DNA of 64,000 nt from a bacterium. Its GTDB lineage: Bacteria > Myxococcota_A > Polyangia > Nannocystales > Nannocystaceae. A model generated the notes under the pieces. It worked only from the letters and a program-made list of their open reading frames with translations. It was not told the DNA's origin and made no database searches. How positions within the stretch are numbered: the first letter of the stretch is position 1; each line of letters opens with the position of its first letter. A program made the position numbers and the translations under genes. Positions 48,848 through 57,277 of this stretch are shown one piece after another. The DNA lies in assembly GCA_024742475.1 (NCBI GenBank), contig JANSYI010000019.1, forward strand, positions 1-64,000, in the 5' to 3' direction.

Positions 48848-49441
48848 CTAGCGCGCGACCGCGAGCGGAAACTCGACGTCGGCGATCGGCTGGTGCGCGG
48901 GGGTCGTCATGTGCCAGGTGAGCGTGCCGCCGTTGGCGGTCGACGCGACGGGCTCGAGGTAGAGGTAGCCGCGCATCTGCGTCCCGGGCATCAGCACGCC
49001 CCATGGCAGCGCGAGCCGTGCGATGTCGCCTTGCGGGCGGATCGCCTCGACTTTGCCGGGGCCGCCGACGTCGTAGCCCTGCGCGAGGTCGAAGTCGTAG
49101 CTCCGGCTGGAGCGCCCGGCGTCGGTGGCCAACCGGAAGCTCGCGCCCGCGTCGAGGATGGCGTAGGTGAAGCCGCGGCGGTCGCGAAACTCGAAGTCGC
49201 CCGGCGCGAGCAGGACGGGCTGCTGGCCCTCGTTGACGACCAGGATGTGCAGCACGGCGAGCTCGGACTCGAGGTCCTCGGGCACCCCCTCCCAAGCGCC
49301 CGAGGTCATCACGACGGTGACGCCGCTGTCGGTGTCGCGTGCCGTGAGCCGGTGCTCACCGGTCTGCGCGACCAACACGCCCCGGTGGCTCGCGCAGCTC
49401 GTGAGGGCCAACAGGCCTGCCAGGGCGATCGCACGCGTCAC
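48848..49441 (-). CDS. Predicted lipoprotein of unknown function
   Basis: A 197-residue protein. GTG 49441 gives a compact lipoprotein signal (MTRAIALAGLLALTSC, Cys at 16) and has TATGCT exactly 6 bp upstream, so it is preferred to an ATG at 49492 that overlaps the kinase gene. The mature part is beta-rich, with a central block (LAVLHILVVNEGQQPVLLA, then FEFRDRRGFTYAI) that resembles an immunoglobulin-like or DUF4352-type fold. No function is assigned. It is the last gene of the leftward set, 16 bp after the giant kinase gene, but has its own promoter-like element. Confidence 0.75.
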   Translation of the reverse strand: MTRAIALAGLLALTSCASHRGVLVAQTGEHRLTARDTDSGVTVVMTSGAWEGVPEDLESELAVLHILVVNEGQQPVLLAPGDFEFRDRRGFTYAILDAGASFRLATDAGRSSRSYDFDLAQGYDVGGPGKVEAIRPQGDIARLALPWGVLMPGTQMRGYLYLEPVASTANGGTLTWHMTTPAHQPIADVEFPLAVAR

Positions 49442-49447
49442 GGCCCG

Positions 49448-49453
49448 AGCATA
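49448..49453 (-). promoter_or_regulatory. -10 hexamer TATGCT, 6 bp before GTG 49441
   Basis: Minus-strand TATGCT lies in the 16-bp gap after the giant kinase gene and ends exactly 6 bp before the lipoprotein start. Confidence 0.5.
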
Positions 49454-49457
49454 GCCG

Positions 49458-52400
49458 CTATTGCTCGGGTTCGTCGTCGTGCAGGCCGCCATCGGCGAGG
49501 ATCTGCCTGACCTCGGGCTGCTCGAGGTAGCCGGCGCGCAGATCGGGGTCTCTGAGCTCGTCGAGGCGCGCCCGCACGATGAGCGCCGCCTCGTGCAGCA
49601 GAGCCCTGGCGTCGTCGTGTTGCCCCGCGTCGCGCAGCCGCACCCCGAGCAGGTGAATCGAGCGCACGCCGTCGAGCGGGGCGGCCCCGGCGCGGACGAG
49701 CTCGACGGCTTCTTCGAGCCGCTGCAGCGCCACGGCCTCCTCGCCCTCGGCGAGGTCGAGCTGCGCGAGGATGTGCAGGGCGCGGCAGGTCGAGCTGCGC
49801 AGCCCCTGCGCCCGAGCGGTGGTGAGGACCTGCTCGGCGGTCACCCGTGCGGCCTTGCGGTCCTCCTCGCTGGCCTCGCCGGATCGTAGCGCCTGTGCCA
49901 GCCGCACCCGGGCCCGCAGCTCGGTGCGAATGTCGCCGCGCGAGGCGGCCACGCGCGCCGCGTCGAGCAGCAGGGTCCGCGCAGTCTCCACATCGCCGCC
50001 GTCGGCGACGACCTCGCCCAGATGCACCGCCGCGTCGTTGAACTCGCCGGGGTGACCCACGGCTTCGTGCAGCTCGAGCGCCTTGCGCAGGAACCGTTCG
50101 GCGCGTCGGGACAGGCCGATGCAGGCGTAGGTGATGCCGAGGTTGGCCAGCTTGCGCCCCGTGGCGTAGCGGTCGCCGAGGTCGCGGTCGATCGCCAGCG
50201 CGGCCTTGAAGCTGTCGACCGCCTCTTGGTAGTGCGTGCTGCGTCCGGCCACTTCGCCCAGGGCGTTGAGAAGGTTGGCCTCCAGGCGCTGGTTGCCGAT
50301 CTCTCGGGCGATGCTCAGCGCCTCGGTGTAGCACTGGCGCGCCTGCGCGAAGCGGCCGATGGTGGCCTTGACCTGGCCGATGCTGCGCAGCAGCCGGCAT
50401 CGTTGTCGTTGACCCCGAGCGTCGCTGGCGCAGAAGGGGAGGCCCTCGCGGGCGGTCGTCTCGGCCGCCTCGAAGTCGCCCTTGGAGAAGAACAGCTCGG
50501 AGCGAAGCTCGCCGAGCACCGCCCAGAACGGATCGGGCTTGGCGAGCGCCTCGAGCCGGGCTTCGATGCGAGGGATCAAGCGCTCGGCTTGGTGAACGCG
50601 GCCGACCTCGAGGTAGAACCGCAGCAGGCGGATCGACGCGATGGCCTGCTTGTGGGGGTCTTCGTGTGCATCTGCGGTGCGCAGGAGGGCCCGGACGTCG
50701 GCGCCCTGGGCCCGCCGCCTGCCCCACGCGCGAAGGATCCGCTCGCGCCTGAGCAGCGCGTCCCAGCGCCGGGGGTCGTCGTCCTCCATCGCGCGCAGGG
50801 CCTGAGAGAGGTGGTAGTAGGCCTCGACGTTGCCCGCGAGGTCGTACGCGCGCAGGGCCGCGGCAAGGGCGGGCTCGATGGCCTCGGCTGCGCATCCAGC
50901 CTGCACCAGGTGGTCGGCGATTGGGCCATCGTCGCGCTCGGCCGCGTAGTCGGGCCGCTCTCGGATGAGATGGGCGGCCCGCACGTGCAGGGCCTGCGCG
51001 GTGGGCTGATCGAGCATGCCCTTGCACGCCTCGTGCAGGCTCACGGTGGCGAAGCGCGTGTTCTCGGCCAGCGGCGAGGGGGGCGAGAGGCGCTCGAGCA
51101 GGTTGCGCTCGATGAGGCGGTCGACGCTGCGGCCCACGCTTCGCTCGAGGAGATCGGAGAGCTCGTGGGTGCGGAACGTTCGGCCGAGCACCGCGCCGCC
51201 GAGCAGCGCCTCGCGGTCCTCGGTGGGCAAGCGCTCGATCCGCTCGACCAAGGCGACCTCCACGCTCGGAGGCATGCGGATCGGTGCGCCGCGCTGCTTG
51301 ACCGTCAGCGCGCTGCCTTGCGCGTTCCAACCGATGACGCCGGCTTCGAGCAGGGACGCGAGGCTCTCCTCGATGAACAGCGGGTTGCCGCCGGTCTGGG
51401 CCACCAGCGCTTCGGTGAACTCGCGGGCGGCCTGCGTGTCCTCGAATCGGGACGAGACGAGCTCCCGCCGGGCCTGGGCGTCGAGCTCGCCGAGTTCGAT
51501 GCGGGCGATGTTGGGCTCGGCCAAGATCGCGTCGACCCTGGGCGCACCTGGCCGGCCCGTTGTGACGCCGAGGACGGGGTAGCCGTGCTTGAGCTGCACC
51601 CATTCGCGCAGCAGGGCGATGCTCTGCTCGTCGTGCAGGTGGAGGTTCTCGACCACGATGAGCACAGGTCGCCGCTGCGCGAGCGCGGTGGTGAGGCGAC
51701 GGACGAGCTTCCACAGCCGATCGCGGCGGGTGAAAGGGTCGAGGTCGTCGTCGCCGCCGTCGGCCGCGGTGCCCTTGAGCCCGAGCGCCGAGGCGAGTGC
51801 CGCCCCCAGGACCGGCGCCTCACTGACGCCGTGGCTCTGCAGCTTGCTGACGACTTCGGCCTCGTCGCTGCGGTGGTCGGTGCCCAAGAAGCGCGTGAGC
51901 AGGTCGAGGAAGACCCCTAGCGGGACATTGCGCCGGGCGTAGGTGCCCGAGGCACGCAGCACCCAGCACGCCGTGCGGGGCAGAGACGCCACGAAGCGCT
52001 CGACCAGGGCTCGCTTGCCGACGCCCGCTTCGCCCAGGACGACGACGGCCCGAGACTCGCGAGCCCGGATCGCCTCGGAGAAGGTGTCGCGCAGCGCCTT
52101 GAGCTCGAGCTCGCGCCCGAAGAGGAGCGCGCGGCCTCCAGGGGCTGCGGCGCGCGTGCGGGCGGCCTGCGTGGCGGGGCCGAGCACCGGCGCGACGTTC
52201 TCGAGCTCGCGGTCGACGACCGACTGCGTGCGCGCGACGTCGGGCTCGACGAACGCCTCGGGGCCGAAGCGCCAGCCCTTCGAGAGCGTCTCGATCAGCG
52301 GCCCTGCGACCCGGACCGGACCCTCCATGCTGTCGGTGGCGATGCGGTGCAGCTGCTCACCGACCTCCTCGCGGACCTTGGCCTGCACCGTGTTGTTGTC

Positions 52401-53774
52401 GCGGGTGACCGTGGCGCGGACCCGTGCGACGACGACACCCACCCGCAGCCCTGGGGCCATCTGGGCCACGTCGTCCTGCAGCGACAGCGCGCACCGCAGG
52501 CCGCGATCAGCGTCGTCGGGCGACTGCAGCACGGCCCCGAACGCGAGCGTGACGCCCGATGCGTCCTTGCGTAGCAGGACCGCGTCGCGCTTGAACGCCA
52601 CGTCCTCGACCAAGCGAAGAAAGGGCTCGGCTTCGACGGGCCCGTCGTCGGGCATCAGCGGGTGGGCGTCGAGGGCCATGTGCACGACGACGATGCGCGC
52701 AGGCACCCCGCGCATGGACGGGTAGGACGTCTGGCCGCCGCGCGTGGCGTCGCGGGGCAGGGCGCTCTCGTCGACGATGGGCGGCGGGGAAGGGGTGAAG
52801 TAGCGCAGGACGAACTGCGAGAGCGTGTCGTCGTCGACCACCGGGTCGGCGCGATGCAGGAACGCGGCGAGCTCGGACTGCATCGCCCTGGCGGTGGGGT
52901 AGCGCGCGTCGGGTTCGCGTTGCAGGGCCCGGTCGACGATCTCGATGAGCGCCTCTGGCAGCGCCTCGGGCAGCAGCGCCTCCGCCAGCTCTGCGGCGCG
53001 GCGTCGCAGAGGCACCAGCGCCTCGTTACGGACCCGCTCGAGCGCCGCGAGCCGGTCGCGGCTGCGAAACACCAGCGTACCGGTGAGCAGCTCGTAGAGC
53101 AGGACGCCGAGCGAGTAGACGTCGGAGCGCTGGTCGACGGGCAGGCCGTGCGCCTGCTCGGGGGACATGTACGCGACCTTGCCCTTGATCGTCTCCTCGG
53201 CGCGGTGTTCGGCGCTCTGCGTGGGCTCGCTGCGCGAGGCCCCCGTGGTGCGGGCGATGCCGAAGTCGAGGATCTTCACCTGCCCCTCGAACGACACCAT
53301 GACGTTGTGGGGGCTGATGTCGCGATGGACGAGGCCGAGCGGCTCGCCGTGGTCGTCGGTCTTGCGGTGGGCGTAGGCCAGGGCGGCCGCCACCTGATGC
53401 CCGATATACGCCGCGACGACGGGCGGGATGCGCTCGCCCGCGTCGGCGACCGCGTGAAACAGGCGCATCGCGTCGACGCCCTCGACCTGCTCCATCGCCA
53501 GGTAGAAGGCGCCGTGCGCTTGCCCGAAGTCGAAGACCTGCACGATGTTCGCGTGGTTGAGCGACAAGGCGATCTTGGCCTCGTCGACGAACATGCGCGT
53601 GAACTCGTCGTGGTCGGCGTACGCCTGGCGGATCTTCTTGATGACCACGCGCTTGGTCAGCCCCGCGGCGACCTGGACGGTTGCGAGGTAGACCTCGGCC
53701 ATGCCGCCCTCGCCGATGAGCTGGGTCAGCACGTAGCGGCCGAAGACTCTCGGTAGGTCGGGGGAATCGGTCAC
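49458..53774 (-). CDS. Ser/Thr kinase - degenerate cyclase-like - AAA ATPase - TPR protein
   Basis: A 1438-residue signalling protein. Kinase domain about 9-270: IGEGGMAEVYLA, Lys in RVVIKK, HRDISPHN, DFGIA, YMSPEQA. A region at about 320-500 resembles a class III nucleotide cyclase (VTLAFGAVLQSPDDADRGLRCAL, then LRVGVVVARV) but lacks the usual metal-binding FxDxxGFT motif. An AAA_16-type ATPase follows (FGRELELKAL, Walker A GEAGVGKR near 580, Walker B-like LIVVENLH). A TPR superhelix covers about 970-1420. The architecture is common among myxobacterial kinases that sense protein partners. GTG 53774 overlaps the upstream stop in GTGA, so translation is probably coupled. Confidence 0.92.
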   Translation of the reverse strand: MTDSPDLPRVFGRYVLTQLIGEGGMAEVYLATVQVAAGLTKRVVIKKIRQAYADHDEFTRMFVDEAKIALSLNHANIVQVFDFGQAHGAFYLAMEQVEGVDAMRLFHAVADAGERIPPVVAAYIGHQVAAALAYAHRKTDDHGEPLGLVHRDISPHNVMVSFEGQVKILDFGIARTTGASRSEPTQSAEHRAEETIKGKVAYMSPEQAHGLPVDQRSDVYSLGVLLYELLTGTLVFRSRDRLAALERVRNEALVPLRRRAAELAEALLPEALPEALIEIVDRALQREPDARYPTARAMQSELAAFLHRADPVVDDDTLSQFVLRYFTPSPPPIVDESALPRDATRGGQTSYPSMRGVPARIVVVHMALDAHPLMPDDGPVEAEPFLRLVEDVAFKRDAVLLRKDASGVTLAFGAVLQSPDDADRGLRCALSLQDDVAQMAPGLRVGVVVARVRATVTRDNNTVQAKVREEVGEQLHRIATDSMEGPVRVAGPLIETLSKGWRFGPEAFVEPDVARTQSVVDRELENVAPVLGPATQAARTRAAAPGGRALLFGRELELKALRDTFSEAIRARESRAVVVLGEAGVGKRALVERFVASLPRTACWVLRASGTYARRNVPLGVFLDLLTRFLGTDHRSDEAEVVSKLQSHGVSEAPVLGAALASALGLKGTAADGGDDDLDPFTRRDRLWKLVRRLTTALAQRRPVLIVVENLHLHDEQSIALLREWVQLKHGYPVLGVTTGRPGAPRVDAILAEPNIARIELGELDAQARRELVSSRFEDTQAAREFTEALVAQTGGNPLFIEESLASLLEAGVIGWNAQGSALTVKQRGAPIRMPPSVEVALVERIERLPTEDREALLGGAVLGRTFRTHELSDLLERSVGRSVDRLIERNLLERLSPPSPLAENTRFATVSLHEACKGMLDQPTAQALHVRAAHLIRERPDYAAERDDGPIADHLVQAGCAAEAIEPALAAALRAYDLAGNVEAYYHLSQALRAMEDDDPRRWDALLRRERILRAWGRRRAQGADVRALLRTADAHEDPHKQAIASIRLLRFYLEVGRVHQAERLIPRIEARLEALAKPDPFWAVLGELRSELFFSKGDFEAAETTAREGLPFCASDARGQRQRCRLLRSIGQVKATIGRFAQARQCYTEALSIAREIGNQRLEANLLNALGEVAGRSTHYQEAVDSFKAALAIDRDLGDRYATGRKLANLGITYACIGLSRRAERFLRKALELHEAVGHPGEFNDAAVHLGEVVADGGDVETARTLLLDAARVAASRGDIRTELRARVRLAQALRSGEASEEDRKAARVTAEQVLTTARAQGLRSSTCRALHILAQLDLAEGEEAVALQRLEEAVELVRAGAAPLDGVRSIHLLGVRLRDAGQHDDARALLHEAALIVRARLDELRDPDLRAGYLEQPEVRQILADGGLHDDEPEQ

Positions 53775-54454
53775 AGCGCTTCGATCACGAGGTTGTCGAA
53801 ATGGGTCTGCGCGTCCCACCCGCTGAAGGCGAAGCGGTCTTGGCCCTCACCGCGCAGCGGCTGATCGTCTTCGTACACCAGAAGCTCCTGCCCGTTGACC
53901 TCCCAGTGCAGCTCCGTGTCCGTGCGGGTCAACACGAAGTGGTAGCGCTTGTCGGGCTCGACCTTGGGCTCGTTCGTCGTGACGCGCTGCCGCCCGTGTT
54001 CGTTCTTCCGAACGATGGCGCTGAGGGTGTTGTTCCAGCCGCCGAAGATGACGACGTAGCCGCTGGCAATGTAGTTGGGGGTCGTTGCGAAGCTCACCCC
54101 ATCGCCGAACAGCTCGACCTTGATGTCGCCCTCCTCGGTGGTCGCCCACGCGTCGAACTCGATGCGAACGTTGTTCGGGAGCGCGAGGTCGAGCCACAGG
54201 GGGTGGTTGCGCACCCCGTCGACGACGAGCATGCCCTCGCGCACGGACGCGCCCTCGCCGGTGGGACGCCACAGCGGGCCGAGCGAGCCGTCCTCGAAGT
54301 CGTCGCGAAAGATCACCTCGCCCTGCGCGGCACGGGTACTGTACAGCCGCGGTTGCTCTTCGCAGCCGGTCAGCGCCATCACCGAGAGCAGACTTGGGAG
54401 CAGACTCGGGAGCAGGCTCGAGAGGTGGGCGAGGCGTCGAACGGAGATCTTCAC
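53771..54454 (-). CDS. Lipoprotein with a lectin/DUF1080-like beta-sandwich
   Basis: A 227-residue predicted lipoprotein. The hydrophobic signal (SSLLPSLLPSLLSVMALTGC) has its lipobox Cys at about 31. The mature protein is a concanavalin-like beta-sandwich with FRDDFEDGSLGPLWRPTGE at the start and FAFSGWDAQTHFDNLVIEAL at the end, the pattern of DUF1080/LamG-like domains that bind or cleave sugars. No catalytic residues could be assigned. GTG 54454 overlaps the upstream kinase stop in GTGA, and its own stop overlaps the next start in the same way. It is thus the only secreted product of an otherwise cytosolic signalling operon. GTG 54457 is an alternative start. Confidence 0.8.
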   Translation of the reverse strand: MKISVRRLAHLSSLLPSLLPSLLSVMALTGCEEQPRLYSTRAAQGEVIFRDDFEDGSLGPLWRPTGEGASVREGMLVVDGVRNHPLWLDLALPNNVRIEFDAWATTEEGDIKVELFGDGVSFATTPNYIASGYVVIFGGWNNTLSAIVRKNEHGRQRVTTNEPKVEPDKRYHFVLTRTDTELHWEVNGQELLVYEDDQPLRGEGQDRFAFSGWDAQTHFDNLVIEAL

Positions 54455-55824
54455 CACGTGCGTGCGTCCGGTTCGGGGTCGAGCAGGGCACGCAGGCGTG
54501 CGCTCCAGCCGTCGGGGAGGCCCTCGGGGACGAACGTGCGAGCATCGACGCTGCCATCGACGTGGTCGAACGCGTCGGGGAGGGTGCCCAGCGCAAGCTC
54601 GAGGAGCACGGTGCCCGCGCTGAAGCGATCGGAGAAGACCGAAGCCTTGGGCGCGTGCTTCGAGCGAAGCTCCGGCGCGAGGTACCGCAGCGTGCCCCCG
54701 CGGCCCGAGGCCGACGCGCGGGCGGGACCGACGGCGAGGCCGAAGTCGCCCAGCGCGATCGTCGAGCCTCGGCGGGCGGCGCGGACGAGGATGTTGGCCG
54801 GCTTGACGTCGCGGTGGACGGCGCCCGCCGCATGCACCGCCTTCATCGCCGCGCGCAGCTCGCTGCCGATGCGCGGCAGATCGGTGGCGTCGACGAGGCC
54901 GCGCCGCAGCGCGAGCCGAAGGTTGCCCCCGCGGCACAGCTCGAGCGCGATGAATCGCTTGGAGGGCTGCGCGTCGAGGAGGGCGACCACGAAGGGGCTG
55001 CGCACCGTGGCGAGGGTGGACGCCTCGGCGAAGAACCGCCCCTCGACGACCTTGGCGGGCACCCCCGAGGTTCGCGCGCTCGGGTCGAGCAGCCGCTTGA
55101 TCGCCACGTCGCGACCCACGTGCCGATCGAAGGCCTGGTAGACGACTGCGTGTCGGCCCCGACCCAGCGGTCGCTGCACCTCGTAGCGCTCGCCGGCCAG
55201 GCCCTCCTCGAGCTCGAGCTCGTCGAGGCCTTCGAGCAGGGACAGGCCGCGGGTGCGGTGCTCGACGGCGACGCCTCGGCGTTCGAGGCTACGCGTGGCC
55301 TCGGACCAGCCTCGCAGCGCTCTGGGGTCGTCGACGTCGACCGAGAGGACGGCCTCGAAGTGTCGAAGCGCGGTGGAAGGATCGCCGCTGTCGAGCAGCG
55401 CCTCTCCCACGATGCGGTTGGCCGCGACGAAGGTGCTGCCCGGCTGGTGGCGGTGTTGGTCGACGGCGTCGAGGGCGAGCACGGCCCGGCACAGGCGGAC
55501 GCCGAGCGGCACGTCGATGGCGTCCATCAGCTCTCGGCCCAGCGCCAGCGCGACGTCGGGACGCGCGTGCTTCTGTAGCGCGACCGCCATCGCGACCATC
55601 GCCCCGCGTAGATAGCCCTCGTAGTTGAGCTGCGCGAGGTCGGATCGCAGGGCGCTCATCGGCACGCCGCGCATCAAGGCGTCGGTGAACTGTGCGAGCA
55701 GCGGGTGCTCGTCGGGGGTGCTGGCTCCGTCGGCAAACTTCGCCACGACCTCGCCTGCGGCTTCGTGCAGCGGCGAGGTCGGCGGGGGATCGCCACCCAT
55801 CTGCAGCGCCCACGAGACGCTCAC
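54451..55824 (-). CDS. Soluble Ser/Thr kinase with a C-terminal catalytic domain
   Basis: A 457-residue protein with reversed layout. Residues 1-185 are alpha-helical, TPR-like (for example ALLDSGDPSTALRHFEAVLSVDVDDPRALRGW). The kinase domain spans about 190-455: LGRGRHAVVYQAFD, Lys243 in VAIK, His337-Arg338-Asp339 in HRDVKPAN, GDFGLAV and YLAPEL. All catalytic residues are present. There is no transmembrane helix. GTG 55824 overlaps the stop of the FHA gene in GTGA, and its own stop overlaps the lipoprotein start in GTGA. It probably phosphorylates a partner read by the adjacent FHA protein (inference). Confidence 0.9.
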   Translation of the reverse strand: MSVSWALQMGGDPPPTSPLHEAAGEVVAKFADGASTPDEHPLLAQFTDALMRGVPMSALRSDLAQLNYEGYLRGAMVAMAVALQKHARPDVALALGRELMDAIDVPLGVRLCRAVLALDAVDQHRHQPGSTFVAANRIVGEALLDSGDPSTALRHFEAVLSVDVDDPRALRGWSEATRSLERRGVAVEHRTRGLSLLEGLDELELEEGLAGERYEVQRPLGRGRHAVVYQAFDRHVGRDVAIKRLLDPSARTSGVPAKVVEGRFFAEASTLATVRSPFVVALLDAQPSKRFIALELCRGGNLRLALRRGLVDATDLPRIGSELRAAMKAVHAAGAVHRDVKPANILVRAARRGSTIALGDFGLAVGPARASASGRGGTLRYLAPELRSKHAPKASVFSDRFSAGTVLLELALGTLPDAFDHVDGSVDARTFVPEGLPDGWSARLRALLDPEPDARTW

Positions 55825-57116
55825 GCGAGCACCTCGAGGCAAAGCGGCGCCCCGACGAGGCACAGCCGGTCGCCGAGGATGAACTCGATGTTGGCGCCCG
55901 CGCCCAGCGGCCGCTCGGCGAGCGTGGCCGACACGCCCGTGGCGAGGTCGAAGGTGACCATGCCGCGGTCGAAGAGGATGCGAGCGGGCACCTTGATGTC
56001 GGGCGCGAGCCACAGCGGGCCGCCCTCGGGGAGGAACAGCAGCCAGTTCGACTCGCCCGCCGACCGGACGAGCGCGCCGTGGACGGCCCCGGCCTTGCCC
56101 TCGACGGGGACGACCTCGAGCTCGGCGGTCATGCCCAGGGCGAGCGCTCCGGGCCCCGGGAGCGGCATCGGTTCGCCGGGCACGAGCGCCTCCCCATCCC
56201 AGAACGTGCCCACCTTGGAGCCCAGGTCCATCGCGGTGAGGCGGGTGCGATCGCCGTGCGGTGCCACGGTCAGTCGCACGTGCTCGCGGGAGAGGCGTGG
56301 CGCGGCGAGGGTGATGTCGGCGCTGGGCGAGCGCCCCACGTCGAGGACCGGGCCCATGCGGATCGCGGTGACCCGTCCGCTGCCCCAGCCCAGCTCGAGC
56401 CGGTTGCGCTCGATGAGCATGCTTTGAAGCCAGCGCCGACGCTCTTGCAGCGCGGGCGGGAGGGCTCGCGCGGCGGCGCGAGGCGCCTGGGAGGCGAGGA
56501 CGGGCAGGTGCGGCCCATCGTGCTCGGCGAGCAGAGCCTGCGCGTAGCGGCGTTGCCCCATCGCCACGGCTTCGTCGAACTGGCGCAGCAGCTCGCGCTC
56601 TTGCTTGCGCGCGTCGTCGAGACGCTCGAGCACCTCGAGGACGAGCTCGAGCCGCCCGATCTCGCCGCCGCGCTCGTACGCCGTCGCGGCCTTGCGCAGC
56701 AGCCCGAGGGCTTCGTAGTGCTCGCCTGCGCGGGCGTACTCTCCGGCCTCTTCGAGCGCCCGTGCGGCCTCGAGTCGGCTCGCTCGAACCCGGGAGGCGT
56801 CGCCCTGCGCGTCCGGGTCTTCGAGCAGCGCTTCGGCGAGGGCTAGGTGCAGCGTGCGTCCCTCCGGCGTGGTGCCCCGGTTGCGGGCGCAGCCTTCACG
56901 GAGCACGTCGAGACGGTCTGCGGGGTCGCGGAGGGTGCGGGCGTGCTCGATCCGCAGCAGCGCGGCCTGGGCGTGTTCGCCGGCGTGCTCGAAGACCCGA
57001 GCCGCCTCCTCGAGCTCGCCGGCCTCCTCGAGGGCCAGCGCGGCGCGGACCTCGGGGCGCAACGCGGCTCGCCTCGACAGCCGGACTCTCCCGGGCTCGC
57101 CGTGGCTCGCCAGCAC
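55821..57116 (-). CDS. Helical-repeat FHA protein, first gene of the leftward operon
   Basis: A 431-residue protein. Residues 1-200 are TPR-like helices (ALALEEAGELEEAARVFEHAGEH, then AGEYARAGEHYEALGLLRKA). An FHA domain lies at about 250-330 (VGRSPSADITL, LSREHVRL, DLGSKVGTFWDG) with the phospho-binding Arg and Ser. A beta-rich C-terminal domain (330-431) follows. GTG 57116 is the only in-frame ATG/GTG/TTG start close to the homologous region; an open frame continues upstream without a good start. TACTCT (57194-57189, minus) could be its -10. It is divergent from the MoxR-vWA operon and coupled to the kinase gene by GTGA. Confidence 0.85.
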   Translation of the reverse strand: MLASHGEPGRVRLSRRAALRPEVRAALALEEAGELEEAARVFEHAGEHAQAALLRIEHARTLRDPADRLDVLREGCARNRGTTPEGRTLHLALAEALLEDPDAQGDASRVRASRLEAARALEEAGEYARAGEHYEALGLLRKAATAYERGGEIGRLELVLEVLERLDDARKQERELLRQFDEAVAMGQRRYAQALLAEHDGPHLPVLASQAPRAAARALPPALQERRRWLQSMLIERNRLELGWGSGRVTAIRMGPVLDVGRSPSADITLAAPRLSREHVRLTVAPHGDRTRLTAMDLGSKVGTFWDGEALVPGEPMPLPGPGALALGMTAELEVVPVEGKAGAVHGALVRSAGESNWLLFLPEGGPLWLAPDIKVPARILFDRGMVTFDLATGVSATLAERPLGAGANIEFILGDRLCLVGAPLCLEVLA

Positions 57117-57277
57117 GCCGCCCAGACGATCGTCGGGGTCGGCAAGGGGGTCATTTCCTCGCGCCAGGGGCCTGTGCCTCCGCGTTCGAGAGTAGCAGCC
57201 ACGGAGGCGGGTTGCGAAAGCGCCTGTGGATACGACGCCGCCCCCCAAGCGCGCGTTCCCTGCTAGTCTCCTGCGCC
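57117..57277. promoter_or_regulatory. Divergent control region of the MoxR-vWA and FHA-kinase operons
   Basis: 161 bp between the two start codons. Rightward: TAGTCT (57264-57269), 8 bp before GTG 57278. Leftward: TACTCT (57194-57189, minus) with TTCGCA 18 bp further upstream as a weak -35. Both operons are likely regulated together. Confidence 0.55.
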
